A DNA stretch of 64,000 bases from Anagrus nilaparvatae (Eukaryota; Arthropoda; Insecta; Hymenoptera; Mymaridae), in NCBI GenBank assembly GCA_022575985.1, contig JAKSXM010000014.1, positions 8,370,001 through 8,434,000 on the forward strand, in the 5' to 3' direction. Shown piece after piece: positions 10,144 through 21,624 of the stretch (position 1 is the first letter of the stretch; the number at the start of each line of letters is the position of its first letter). The notes beneath the pieces were generated by a model that did no database searches, was not told the origin of the DNA, and was given only the letters and a program-made list of their open reading frames with translations. The translations under genes were made by a program, and so were the position numbers.

Positions 10144-13100
10144 TACTAAATTCAATAAACAATAATTTATTATATTTTAATTCTTAATTTTTGCAACTGA
10201 TTCCTTATATAAAAAATATATAATATTTTTATCCGAGCTTATGATACTCGCGCTTAAATTAAAAAAAAATGTTGCTAGCCACGAGAAGAACTCTACTGCT
10301 GCAAGCGGATTTCTAATTAATTGCGGCCAAAGAATTTCTGGTATTAGCAATAGGAAAAAGAAGCCCGCGGGAAATAGAAAAGTTTAAAAATGCCCTTCCT
10401 ACTTATCATTGATTTTCGTGAAAACTTCTTACTCCGGGAAAATAATTAAAGAAATTTGAGTCAATAAAGAATTAATTTATTTTAAATTTTAAGATTAATT
10501 ATGAAATAATTAAAACAAAATAAACCAGAAATAAACACTAAAGACGTAATTATTTTAATCACGATGTTTAATAACAATTTTATTATTATTATAACATACT
10601 TTCAAAAATATGACTTATAAAATGTTAAAACAGGATTATATTATGATTATATTATGTACACATACATAAATTAAAAAATTAGGATTCTATGATGATTATC
10701 TTAACCCCTCTCTTTTTCTTCAAAACGTGTTCTTATAGTCACGACTTTAAGGGGAATTATGTATTCATTTATTAAATAATAGTAGTGTGAATTTTTGGAA
10801 AGCGTGTCTGCCATGCGGTGCTTGTATAGAATAACTTGATTGTTTTTTAAATTTTTTATTCAATTTCTAAACATTAGTACGTGATTAGTATCAGAGTTAT
10901 TAACAAACGTATATATGTATAGTCAAATAATGTTTTGTCCAAAAAAATTGTTTAAAGTTGTTTGTTACTAAAAAGTGAAAAAATTAATTTAATATTCTGT
11001 GCCATTTATATGTTCTGTGTGGATCATAATAACCTAACCTATACTTAAAAAGTATTTCATCGTTCTCAGGTACTCAGACGATTATATTTTTTATTTTTTT
11101 TTACTCTGTTTTTTTAATAAAAAAATTGTAACTATATCATGAGACATTTTTTATATAATTTCAATTTTTCTTGATTTCTAAATTTAAATTTTTACTAATC
11201 TTTTATTACATTTAACATTTTCGTTTCTTGATGTAGATGAATTATAGGTAAATAAAAGAAAAGATATTTATCAAATGTTATGTCATATATTTCAAAAGTG
11301 AAGTAGAAAAATGCAGTGTTGCACGGATTTCTTACATGCGAAATTAATGCGGCATCTTTTTAAATAAAGAAATAATTTTCCTGCCATTTTTCAAGATAAT
11401 CTGAATTTCAGAAGTCACCAGAAGTTAAGTATTTGTCTGTAAAATTACTAATAAGCATAAAAAAATATTTAAAATAGGCTCATTAAAATTATTTAACGAC
11501 TTTATCAAGCGATTTTACAGGGCGTTTGCACAATTAAATCCTGCGTGGATGAATGTTACATAGCCTATTTAAATAGTGCACCTTTCCGTCGGAATACGTA
11601 AAAGGCTGATAAAAAAATGATAAAAAAATTTACCATCCTTAAATTATTTTTTATAGTCGTGGGTTGAAAAACCATATTTTTAAAACGTTGTTTTAACTGC
11701 TATGAAATTTTTATTTTAAAGAGTTTTTTATTTTGCACATATATAAAGACTAAGCAGCAATAGAATCAAGTATTTTTATTAAATTTAATTTTATAAAACT
11801 GATTTTTAATAATAAAAGACATTCGGCAGTCCTATTCGTCCTATTTTGTTACCGCCGTTTTATCCGCGCCTTATGCATTTAAAAATCAGAAATATACGCA
11901 ATAAGCGCGAATATACGGCAAAAGAATTTCTGTATCAAAAAATCAGCAATTGCGCACGGAGCAGACGATTTTTTGATACAGATTTTTTATTTATTTATAC
12001 TTTATTATACTTTTTTAAGAAAATTTTCCTAGCGAGAGTTATCGCATCTGCAGAATTTTTCGTAGATCATTTTTCTAATTTTCTTTTTTTATTTCAATTA
12101 AAATTAAGCTAATGGGATTGTTATAAAAATTACAGTGCTCTGATTCGCTTTTTTAAAAAAATGAAAAAATGCACATCTAATTTTTTTTCTGTAAAAGCTA
12201 GACTAACCCATGCCGGCTCCTGATTATTATGATTTTTAATTTTTTAACAGAAATTAAATCATTTATATAAATTAATTTTTCAAAGTTTATTTTTTATTTC
12301 TTCACTTTCTAATGCTAATATTTCTTTAGGAAAAATAGCAATTACACTGGTGGTTCAATGAAGAAAATCATGACAAAATCAAAACAAATTCAAGGACTGT
12401 TGGTATTGAAACCAAATCTGGTTTAACAAATTTATTTTAATGAAAGTTTAATTCGTGCAACTATAACGACTGAAATTGGAATCATAAAAATGCAAGGCTG
12501 TAAACTTGGCTTTAAGGAGTTGCCTAGTTTTGAAACAGTGTGGGATTCAGAAAATTTCTCAAGAGGGGGCCGATTCAGTAAAAATTTGCGCATTTTTAGA
12601 AAACTTTTTAAAATTATACAACATTTTATAAAAAAATATGTACATTTTTGGACTCAGTAGGGGCAATTGCCCTCGTTTGCTCCCCGCTGGATTTAAAAGT
12701 TACGGCTACGCAAACGCAATATAAAAATTCAGGTTAGTTTAAGCAGGTCTGGTTATAGAGAATAAAGTATTCATTTAAATTGTATTATTTTTGATTTACT
12801 GATTTGTTCATTTTTAGGTTTATCAAGAATTTAAATGATATTGAATTTTAAAAAATAAAAAAGAAATTATAATGCTGACTGGTGTTAAGAATCCGTCAAA
12901 TCAGACTGCTCAGAATACACAATTATTTTTGGAAAAGTTAGAATATTGTTTAAAAAATAAGAAAATTAGGAAAGCTTTTTCCAAAAAAAACTATTTTCTA
13001 AGAACATTAGTTGACATTTTATTGAGACAATTTTTTATTTTATTTAAGCTTAAAATTTTTTTTTTGATTTTGGAAAAAGTCTTTCTAAAGAAAATAATAT

Positions 13101-13510
13101 CTTTCTAAGAGTCTTTTAAAGCATAAATTTTTTTTATTTTGATTAAAATTAAGATAGTTGCTATTAGATAAAACTACTTTTATAAGCCTCAAGGCTTACA
13201 ACCATATTTTAAAAATACTGGTTTCATAGAATACTGATATTCTTAACTTGTAAATTATTTTTTAGACAAAGTTTAACAGATATAAATTGCTTAAAGTTAA
13301 CATAATTCTTATTCTTAAAAAAATTGTAAATCAAAAGATATTTATAAGAGAATAAGTAAGTGAACAAAGTAATTATCAATAAGAATAAGAAAAAGTTTAT
13401 GAGAATTTGTGAATTTTTCGCCCATTTTAAATAATAAAATATAATGTAGATGAATTTTTCGACCAAGAGGGCTATTAAGAAATAAAAAACTAAGAATCTT
13501 TCATGTAAAC
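10144..13510. other. AT-rich non-coding stretch
   Basis: Over 3 kb without a recognisable gene. The longest open frames (11,846-12,112; 12,872-13,108; 13,224-13,466) are low-complexity F/I/K/L-rich strings with no domain. Near 10,275-10,390 there is a weak relative of the hairpin cluster at 1.25 kb. Two AACCT units near 11,030 are too few to be telomeric repeats. Confidence 0.55.
11929..11982. repeat. 16-bp perfect hairpin
   Basis: TCTGTATCAAAAAATC at 11929-11944 and GATTTTTTGATACAGA at 11967-11982 are exact complements around a 22-nt GC-richer loop containing GCGCACGGAGC. Function unknown. Confidence 0.6.
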
Positions 13511-13515
13511 GTTAC

Positions 13516-13546
13516 GTTTCGTGTATATACCATACACCTTTTCAAA
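13516..13546 (-). ncRNA. Decayed hammerhead-like motif downstream of PLE
   Basis: Minus strand: a stem II-like hairpin GTGTAT...ATACAC followed by CGAAAC, preceded by TTTGAAAAG where a hammerhead would have CTGACGAG. The flanking TAAAAATTTATTAA is shared with the better-preserved motif at 55,401-55,430. PLEs of arthropods are known to carry hammerhead ribozymes. This copy lies about 380 nt downstream of the PLE endonuclease stop on the same strand. The catalytic CUGANGA box is lost, so it should be inactive. Confidence 0.4.
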
Positions 13547-13926
13547 CTAAAAATTTATTAAGTATGATTTATTAATTACATAATATTACAAAAAAAGTAT
13601 TTTTTATAAATTATTTCACATACCAACAATATATAATTATGATAACTTACACTACATTTTTATTAAAATTAAATAAATTTTTCTTTGGAAAAAAGAACAA
13701 CATTGTTCTAGTCAAAACACATGTAGTATACTATATATATCTTGCATACACGGTACTGATAAATCTCCGTGTTGTATTATTACATGTATGAATATCTTAT
13801 ATTGATTCTAATATACAAAAGTTACGTATGTGTAAACTAATATAAATGACAAGTATAAAAGAGAGAGAAAAATATCATAAAGATGTGTAATAAAAAAGAA
13901 AGAGATAAATATAGTTATAGTTATGA

Positions 13927-14494
13927 CTAAAAGTAGTTAGGAAATTTTCTAGTGACATAATTTATGAAATTTTTATAAAAACTATTAAGAAACATAGTAT
14001 CTTCTTTTTTATTAACAGTAAAATTAGCTTGAATGTGTAGCATCTCTGATATTTTTCTCTTAAATAAGTTAGGCTCAAAATCCATAATAGAGACCTTATT
14101 GAATTCAAACATATGATTATTAACACAATGATTAGGAACAGTTTTATTACGATTATTTTCTACATCTTTCTCATGTTCTTCTAATCTACTATATAAGGCT
14201 CTTTTTGATTCACCAACATAACAATATTTACATTTATTGCACTTAAATTTATATACAGTATTAACATTTTCTAATTTATATGTAATATCTTTGCCTCTAA
14301 TAATAAATTTATTTAATTTGTTGGTAATGCCTGGTATAGGTATTATTTTATATTTTTTAATAACATTTTTTATGTTATTAAAAAGTACCGGGACAAAAGG
14401 TATTATGACCTTTGGTATACGATTATATATATTTGTATTAATACTGATAATATTATTATTGTCTGATTTATTATTACTATCTGTGTTATTGTTA
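13927..14494 (-). pseudogene. PLE GIY-YIG endonuclease region (partial)
   Basis: An open frame of about 189 codons without a stop runs from the poly-T junction at 14,494 to TAA at 13,927. After an Asn-rich linker come PVLFNNIK, then the GIY-YIG core. VYKFKC stands in the GIY position, CYVGES in the YIG position, then ALYSRLEEHEK and the His/Cys-containing VPNHCVNNH. The CNKCKYC cluster with the later histidines fits the zinc-finger-like motif of Penelope-like element endonucleases. In a complete PLE this domain nicks the target DNA for reverse transcription. Here it is cut from its reverse transcriptase by LINE copy A, whose poly-A tail abuts the linker. The same region reappears on the plus strand at 27,024-27,315. 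Confidence 0.82.
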
Positions 14495-14556
14495 TTTTTT
14501 TTTTTTTTTTTTTTTTTTTAAGGGAAATATGTGAATCTTACATCAGCCATGGAGTG

Positions 14557-14746
14557 TTTGCGGGCCTTAAAGACCCGCAAATTTCCATGACCGCCCAGTT
14601 GTACAAAGTGTACAACTGGGAGACCACCGGCGAACGCGGTCGCCAGCTACGCCCCAGATTCTTACTGGATAAACACACTTTAAACCCCCCGCGCTTGTTT
14701 GTCCCAAACCGGAACTCCCTTTTCAGGTATAACCTCAGTTTGGGAC
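14557..14746 (-). other. LINE 3' UTR stem-loops (copy A)
   Basis: Three self-complementary elements lie between the ORF2 stop and the poly-A. They are TTTGCGGG...CCCGCAAA (14,557-14,581), a 12-bp perfect hairpin CCCAGTTGTACA/TGTACAACTGGG (14,594-14,620), and GTCCCAAAC...GTTTGGGAC (14,701-14,746). All three recur in copy B. LINE reverse transcriptases often recognise 3' UTR structure, so these are candidate recognition elements. Confidence 0.6.
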
Positions 14747-14753
14747 GCGCAGC

Positions 14754-17131
14754 CTAGGCAGCTGGCCGCTGCCTTCCCCCCTGCCTAGGGGCAGGAGAGC
14801 TCTCTACGATAGAAAGCCCTCCTCCTTCTTCTGCAACAAGGTGGTCCTTACGTACTCTGCTACTTTGTTCCAGTTTTCGGAACTCCGTAGCATTTCCGGG
14901 ACCACCGTCTCCGGCCTCCAAATCGATTGTTATCAAGCTGAACTCCCAGGTATTTCACAGATGTTCTGGTTCGGATCGTGTGAGGGTTTCCGCCGTCGTC
15001 GATAATTACATCGAAGTCGGTGGGAACCCTTCGACGAGTCAGCAGTACGATCTCCGTTTTTGGGATCGCGAGCTGGAGCCCGTGATCGCCCATCCAGAGG
15101 TTGATCCGTCTCATGACTAGATTCAACCTCTCCTGGGTCACTTCCATGTCCCTGCCAGTTATGGTCAGGGCCACGTCGTCGGCGTACCCGATCAGGGAAA
15201 CTCCTTCCGGGAGGTGGACGCGCAGCAAGCCATCGTAAAAGGAATTCCACAGGTCCGGTCCGAGAACCGAACCTTGCGCGATGCCTGCACTCAAAACCCT
15301 TTCACGCCTTCCATTGAGCGTGTCATAGAGCAGTCTCCGGTCCCGCAGGTAATCCTTTAGTACGTTACCCAGATACCTGGGTATCCGGAAATCGTACTCG
15401 AGGGACCGGATCATGTCATCCCACCTGGCTGAGTTGAAAGCGTTTTTGACGTCCAGCGTTACCAGAAGGACTTCCTTGCGAATTGCAGGCCGCCTTTCCC
15501 TGTCAGCCTCTACGGTATCAACGACACGCCGAATGGCGTCTATCGTGGAATGCCCTTCACGAAAACCATGCTGCTCCTCGGAGAGACCACCGCCCTCCTC
15601 GATTGCCCTTCTGAGCCTTGCCCGGAGCAAGCTCTCCATCACCTTACCAATGGTATTTAACATATACAAAGGTCTGTAAGATGATGGAGAGTCCGGGGCT
15701 CCCCCCTTGCCCTTGTTCAAGAGCACGAGACGTGCCACCTTCCACTGCTTTGGGAACACTCCAGCCACCAAACACGCATTGAACATGCTTAACAGGATAC
15801 CAGAAATTACTTTGACCGCTCTTTAGAGCACTTCCGCCGGTATCCCGTCCGGCCCAGGCGCCTTGCCATTTTTCATGGCCTTTATGGCCTTGACCATCTC
15901 GCCTTCGCTGAAAAGCGGCACCTCCTCCCTGGGTGTTACCTCCACCGGGTTTTCCCGGATGGGCCTCTCAGGGAAGAGAGCACCAAAGATCCGCTCGGTC
16001 AACTCCGCGTCCATCATGTTGTCAGTCCCCCGGTTCAGCTTGCCCATTACGACTTTGTAACCTAGACCCCAGGGGTCCTTGTTTACGTCTTCGCGTAATG
16101 AACGCAGACATCGAGCCTTACTTTGGCGGATGGCCTTGGCCAGCCGGTGTTTGGCATCCTTGTGTACCTGGAAGCGTAGCAGCTTCGGGTCTGTCCCGTG
16201 CTCGTTGGGCCCTTCGTCGCGTCCTGTGGCATTCCTTTCGGAGCTCAGCTATTTCGGGAGTCCACCAGTACACTGGTTTTCTCCCTTTCCAGGGCCTGCG
16301 GCGAGGCATCGACGCATCGCAAGCCCCGCGTAATAGAGAGGTTACTTTCTTAACCAGGGTTTCGGCCTCTCGTGGGCTTGTAGCCCCTCCTCGCCAAGCG
16401 GAGATCGACGCTGACTCGATTCGAAGGTATTCCTCGAATCTGTCCTCGTCGATCTTTGAAAAATTCCAGCCAAGGGGACGCCTCCTGTAGGGAGGACATT
16501 GTGAGTTTCCTTCCATTACCCGGAAGGCAATGTAGTTGTGATCGCTACCATTGTAGCCATCCATCACCCTCCAGTCGCCTATTCTCCCAGACGCAGCTTC
16601 TGTTGCGAAGGTTATGTCTGGGATAGAGATACCCCACCCCGCCCTCTCGTAGGTGGGCCTGTTTCCTCTATTCTGGACCACTAGTTTGCATCTAGCAGCC
16701 ATTTCGAGTACCATTTGTCCCCTTAGGCTGGTCGTCAGCATGCCCCACTCTAGGGCCCTGGCATTGAAGTCTCCGCCAAGGATAACGCCACCAGTTGCCG
16801 CTCGTACCGTGTTCTCGATGCTGGCTAGCTTTGCAGCGAGCACCTCCGAGCTGTCGTTAGGGGAGAGATAACAACTTATATAAGTCGTCTCTCCGCACTT
16901 GGCCCAAACGTGGCAATTCCCTTTTCCTGTCTGGGATAGGGACGTTTGGGCTCTGCCTCGAAGCCATATGGCGCAGCAGAGAGCGTCATCGGAAACCCAG
17001 TACTTGTGGTTCATGTTGTAAGATTGCTCGCTTAGTAAGAGGATATTTGAATCTTCTTCGCGGGCAATCTGCTCCAACAGTGCACCAGCTTCCCGGGCAT
17101 GTCTCATGTTCCCTTGGAGAACTTTGATCAT
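14754..17131 (-). pseudogene. R1-clade LINE ORF2 (endonuclease/reverse transcriptase), copy A
   Basis: ORF2 starts at ATG 17,131, overlapping the ORF1 stop as ATGA. The N-terminal domain is an AP-like endonuclease with LLSEQ, YLSPND, LGGDFNAR, IPDITFAT and GSDHNY, so the catalytic Glu, Asp/Asn, Asp and SDH positions are present. A linker leads to the reverse transcriptase: NGKAPGPDGIP, LLNKGKG, GFREGHSTIDAI, LDVKNAFNSARW, AQGSVLGPDLW and the active site YADDVAL, then KYLGVQLD. Damage: a frameshift near 16,130, a nonsense change near 15,823 and the 665-bp deletion at 14,925-14,932. The deletion removes most of the C-terminal region with its CCHC-type zinc finger. It would nick DNA and copy the element RNA by target-primed reverse transcription, but this copy cannot make the full protein. 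Confidence 0.88.
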
Positions 17132-19217
17132 TTCCGATGACACCTGTTTTTCGCCACAGCCAGAGCCTCCCGGTAACTGGGGCAGTTTCCCTCTCCTAAA
17201 TAGTGCTCCGTGGAGCACTTATCCTTTCTGGACTTTGGCAGAGGAAGCACTTAGGCTTATCCTTGCTGCATTCTGCCCTTTTATGTCCATCTTCGCCACA
17301 TTTAAGGCATGCCTTGCTTCTGTCCGGATCTTTACAAACATACTGACTATGCCCGTAGCCCAGGCACTTGAAACAGCGCCTCACGTCCGCGCGAAGTCGC
17401 ACCCTGCTCGATGCCCAGTTAATCTGGATTTTACCCTTTTTGGCCAGGCGTAAAGCGTCCGCTTCCAAGAGTTCCACAATGGCCATCTGGCCAGTCGTGC
17501 TTTTGGTTTTGAAAATGGTAACCACGAGAGAGTCACCATTTTCAATGCCAATAGCCTTGGCAACGGCCTCCTGTATCTCCTGCTCTTTCGTGACCCCATC
17601 CAAGTCTCGAATTTCGAGCTTGAGCATTGGGATCAGATCCCGGACATTCGAGTCAGGCCCCGTTACCAATTTCACCGCATCTTCCAGCTTTTGGCGGTCC
17701 TGGATTGCCTCCAACTCGATCAGGACACTGCCATTTTGAGCTTTCCTGACGCGGTGAATCTTCGCTCCAGCTTCTTCGAGGTTAACATTGCGCTTTAGAT
17801 CGATGAGCATTTCCTCGTACGTCTTACCCGCCGCTGGGGTAATCTGGAAGGCTTCCTTCCTTTTCCTATACCTGCGCATTCCCATTTTTGGAAGAACTTT
17901 TTCAGCAGTTTTCTTAGCCTGTTGGGCACTCTTGGCTCTGGGTTTCTTCTTCATCCTACCCTTTAACTGCCAGTTTTCCTCCTTGCCCGTTGGCCTCTGA
18001 GATTGCACCTGATTGTTCACCCTTCCAATAGCCATCTGCGTTGTTTCAGATGGCTGATTCGTATTTTCGGGTGAGTTGTTTTCACGCCTAAGCTGCAATT
18101 TTCTAAGCTTCTTTTGTTGCTTTCTTTCATTTTTGGACAAGTGCTTGGGAGATTTTTTATCCTTCCTTGGGGAGGTTCCAGGGTTATCCCGTGGGCCGTC
18201 CTCCTTGGTGTTGTTAGGCGCCGTCTTTGGGTCCTCCCTGTTAGGATGCTCTCCTTCCTTCTCTTTAGGTGGCGCCTTCGCTTGCCCCTGCTCCAGGTTC
18301 TGCTTTTGGTGTAGTTGTAGCAGAATTGTTTTTTCCTGGAGCAGTTTCTCATTTTTCTGCCGCTCTTTTTCCTCCTTTTCCAAACGCGCATTTTCCTTCT
18401 TCCTCTGCTCTTGCTCTTTTCTCAGAGTGTCTTTACGCAGCATTTTCCTTCTTTCCTCTTCTTCCTGGAGCTCCGCGTTGTTCTGCTGCTCCACCCCAGA
18501 GTTGCTGAGGTTCTTCTTGTGGATTCTTTTCCTATCATTTCTTGACTCTGGAGAGTTCTCCTCAGAGGAAGACGATCGGATTCTCTTTGCCTGCTGCTTA
18601 TGTTCTGCTTTTTTAAGAGCAGACTCAATATCTTGCCTTTCTGCATGCAGTCTCTTCGTTATTAGCTCAAGTTAAATGAGCACATTGCCGAAGAGGTTTA
18701 CTCCATTTTTAATTGGCATGCCGCAATTTTTTGGTTTTGTTGTACAGTGATTGGACATGCTGCGATGAGCTTCCGTCATTTCCTTGTTGTGTTTTTCCAA
18801 AGCCTGTATAGCGTCCTTCAGAACAGAAATGTGGTGAAGGAAGGCATTGGGTTTTTCGACCACTGCTTCATAAAAGGCCTAATCCGTTTCAAGACCACCA
18901 GTGCCATATGCTAAGTTCTGCAGATATTTGAGGTTGTCTGCATAGCTTGGTTTTTCAGTATTATCTGCACCTGGTGCAGGTAGTGGATGCTGAATATGTT
19001 CAAGCAAAACTATGGCTTGAAGTTCCTTACCTGGTCCCCCCTGGGCAGAAGATGGTGTTAAATCCGCCTCCATGCAAAATTGTTGGCCCCCCTCAGAATC
19101 CATGGGGCCGGTGCCAGCCACCGGGGCTTTCACCCGATCAGAACTGACAGCTGAATTCGACATTTCTTGAACAAGTGACTTATCAGCCTGAGGTATATCA
19201 TTTTTATCATTTTGCAT
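17128..19217 (-). pseudogene. R1-clade LINE ORF1 (gag-like, zinc knuckles), copy A
   Basis: Starts at ATG 19,217 (MQNDKNDIPQAD). It has a Lys/Glu-rich, probably coiled-coil middle (KDTLRKEQEQRKK), a basic stretch and three C-terminal zinc knuckles beginning CFKCLGYGHSQYVC, CLKCGEDGHKRAEC and CFLC. Such proteins bind element RNA. The frame carries in-frame stops at 18,879 and 18,672. A 2-nt insertion near 17,236 throws the last knuckle out of frame, ending it early at 17,196. In copy B the frame ends NRCHRK and the final A of that stop region forms the ATGA overlap with ORF2. This copy is not functional. Confidence 0.85.
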
Positions 19218-20545
19218 ATTTGTTATTTAGATAGCCTGTGTCACTGGACTAAGCGCCCTTAAATGAATGCGGGTAAGGGTACCCTTTGTGCGATGTGATA
19301 ACCTGGAAAAAAGAAAAAACCTGTAAAGAACTATTGTAATTAGTGTACCTGTAATGAAATGGGAAAAAGTGGTGAGATAATAGGACCGGGGATTCAGACC
19401 CGCAGCAATACTCACCCTGGGTACAAGACACAGGGGGGTGACCGTTGCGAGTCCTACAGATCTGATGTCTGCTGACATAATACGATATTTTACCCGTCGT
19501 ATTAACAGGATCCTCATAGGCCATTCCTAGCGATTGGTCAAGATCCCAATGATTCTTACAAAAGTAAGATTACTTCCACAGATGATCAAATGATCACCAG
19601 CTGAAAAAACAGCACGTGCCGTTCGATCATTCGATTTGCACTGCAAGAAAGAATGCGACATCCACCCAGACATCTGCTCCTGGGACTTACACACTTGTGC
19701 AATTTGCGAACGCCGCAGGGCTCACCGAAATCAGGGATCCTAGGGTCAGTCATGCTCGCGCCCAACACCTGCAGCTGCAAGGGTTTATCTGATAATTACC
19801 GCTTCAAGCCTTACGTCCCGAAGTTATTGGCTGCAACATATATATCACATTTAAAGTAAACAGTTTTTTGTTTAGACAGAAACACATGCAGCCAATCCCA
19901 GCGAATTTTTCAGCTTTTTTCGTGGCTTTTTCTGAATCCCCCCAACAGACAGCAGGTGAAGGGCACAAACACGAATGAACCAACAGCAACGATTACCTTG
20001 CTCTATAGGGCAAAGCCACATTGCTGTGGAGCCCCGCTCCAGAGAAGCCCCAGCCATTCATCATATTAATATACTAATGTCAATAGCATTAGTGTATAGT
20101 ATAATTAAAAATTATTAAAGCTGCCTTTAGTGACATCTGAATTAGAGGAAATGTATGCCCCGTTCGCAGACGCCTTCCTAGACAACGCACCCCTCACAGT
20201 GAGTTCGAGGTCATCGGGCAAGAGGTGATTCCACCTGGCTTCCGAGAGGGAGCAAGGTGGAGTTAATAAGAAACTTTAACTGTCCACTAAGAGAACCATT
20301 TAGGGTCTCACCCAAAAGCCATCGGCTGAGTGACGCACAGGTACGACGTGTGCAGGCCTCAGCCTTGGTGAGTGGGTGAACATTTGTGTGCAATTAAGCA
20401 CATCAACAGGGTAGCCACGAGAAGGCAGTTCAGTCCCACCTAGAGTTATCGACACTAAAGGACCAAACCAGTGGTCTGTAGCTTATACAGCGTCGTGTCC
20501 ATAGGTAACTCCTACCAGTCCATGGGGCCAACCCATCTCATTCCA
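19218..20545 (-). other. Probable LINE 5' UTR (copy A)
   Basis: About 1.3 kb of markedly GC-richer sequence upstream of ORF1 on the element strand, with no long frame. The part nearest ORF1 (ACCCTTACCCGCATTCATTT and on) is shared with copy B. The rest is unique in the window, so its membership in the element is inferred from composition and position. Reading frames at 19,227-19,524, 19,586-19,780 and 20,211-20,393 show no domain. The far edge against PLE sequence near 20,545 is approximate. Confidence 0.55.
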
Positions 20546-20550
20546 GCATG

Positions 20551-20961
20551 TCAGGTATTCACAAAAAAAAATGGTTTATTTCCCAACCACCCCAAATTAT
20601 AACTGAAATTATCACCTAAGGAGACTCGATCTATAACGTTTTTAGGTACATCAATATCAGTTAGATTGATAAACCATGTATCTTTAAGATGTATCAATTC
20701 ATTATTATTATTGTTATACATTTTGTTTTGTTTATTATTATTGTTTTCAAATTTTTTGTTATAGAAATTATTAAACATGTTATTATTAGCAATAAATTTT
20801 TCATATTGATGATCAAAAATATTTTTCAAAATATTTTTATCAATATTTGAATTATTAAGTGCTACAATGAGGTTAGAAGATTCTTTTTCTAAAAAATTAA
20901 TATGAAAACAAATATCTTTAATTTCAATATTCCGTATAGAGAACATAAATTTGTCTAACAT
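20551..20961 (-). pseudogene. PLE N-terminal region fragment
   Basis: 137-codon frame. The segment from DKFMFSIRNIEIKD through Asn/Lys-rich sequence to DTWFINLTDIDVPKNVIDR and VSLGDNFSYN resembles the N-terminal region of Penelope-like proteins, where a W-x-NLS/T-x-x-x-IP block precedes LSLG-x-x-F. It then breaks off at the LINE A 5' side. It is head to head with the plus-strand PLE RT fragment only about 35 bp away. The junction contains the palindrome GTACAATAATTGTAC (20,979-20,993). Assignment rests on pattern recognition and position. Confidence 0.6.
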
Positions 20962-20993
20962 AACCTTAAATTTAGTAGTACAATAATTGTACC

Positions 20994-21557
20994 CCCATGG
21001 GTTCGGCTATATCTCCACTTATTGCTGATCTAGTTATGGAAGATGTAGAAATCGAGGCTCTATCTAAATTAGATTATTTTCCTATTTTCTATCTACGCTA
21101 TGTAGATGATATACTTACCTGTATTCCTAATAATAAATTATCTCAAACAGTCAATGTTTTCAATAATATTAATAATAATATCCAATTTACTTATGAAATA
21201 GAAAAAAATAATAGTATTAATTTCTTAGATTTACTTTTAATAAATAATAATGGCAAAATTATTACCAATTAGTTTCAAAAACCGTGTTTTTCAGGACGTT
21301 TATTAAACTATAATTCTAACCATACTAATAGTCAAAAAATTGGCATCATATATAATCTAATTGATAGAGCTATAAAATTATCAGACAAGAAATTTCATTC
21401 TGATAATATAAAACTTTGTAAAAATTTATTATTGTTAAATAATTATCCAATAAATTTCATTAATAAATATGTCAATAAAAGATTACATACAATTAATCAA
21501 ATACTTAATAATAGTAATAATAATAACAATAACACAGATAGTAATAATAAATCAGAC
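20994..21557 (+). pseudogene. PLE reverse transcriptase fragment
   Basis: From GSAISPLIADLVMED through FYLRYVDDILTC the frame carries the PLE-type reverse transcriptase motifs; YVDD is the metal-binding active site. Then come INFLDLL and SGRLLNYNSNH, QKIGIIYNL, RAIKLS and FH, the C-terminal reverse transcriptase signature of Penelope-like elements. A TAG at 21,270-21,272 interrupts the frame where related elements have Trp. The N-terminal half of the domain is missing. After an Asn-rich linker the sequence stops at the LINE B insertion and resumes with the endonuclease at 27,024. Confidence 0.85.
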
Positions 21558-21624
21558 CTGTACCCTTACCCGCATTCATTTAAGGGCGCTTAGTCCAGTG
21601 ACACAGGCTACTTAAATAACAAAT

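Larger units (their letters stand above)
14495..20545 (-). mobile_element. R1-clade LINE copy A, near full length
   Basis: Minus-strand non-LTR retrotransposon ending in a poly-A tail (poly-T at 14,495-14,519). Order along the element: 5' UTR, ORF1 (gag-like), ORF2 (endonuclease and reverse transcriptase), 3' UTR. By eye it is very similar to copy B. It extends about 1.26 kb further 5' than copy B, which starts at the sequence found here near 19,285. A deletion of about 665 bp removes the end of the reverse transcriptase region at 14,925-14,932. The 3' side lies in a PLE spacer that reads ATAACAATAACACAG after the tail. The 5' side abuts another part of a PLE, with no matching target duplication, so the 5' junction was probably rearranged. 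Confidence 0.85.

Noticed and set aside
11028..11041. AACCTAACCT as telomeric TTAGG repeat
   Set aside because: Only two units in interstitial DNA.
11846..13466. Several 78-88-codon frames
   Set aside because: Strings rich in Phe, Ile, Lys and Leu as expected from AT-rich DNA; no motif, no splice context.
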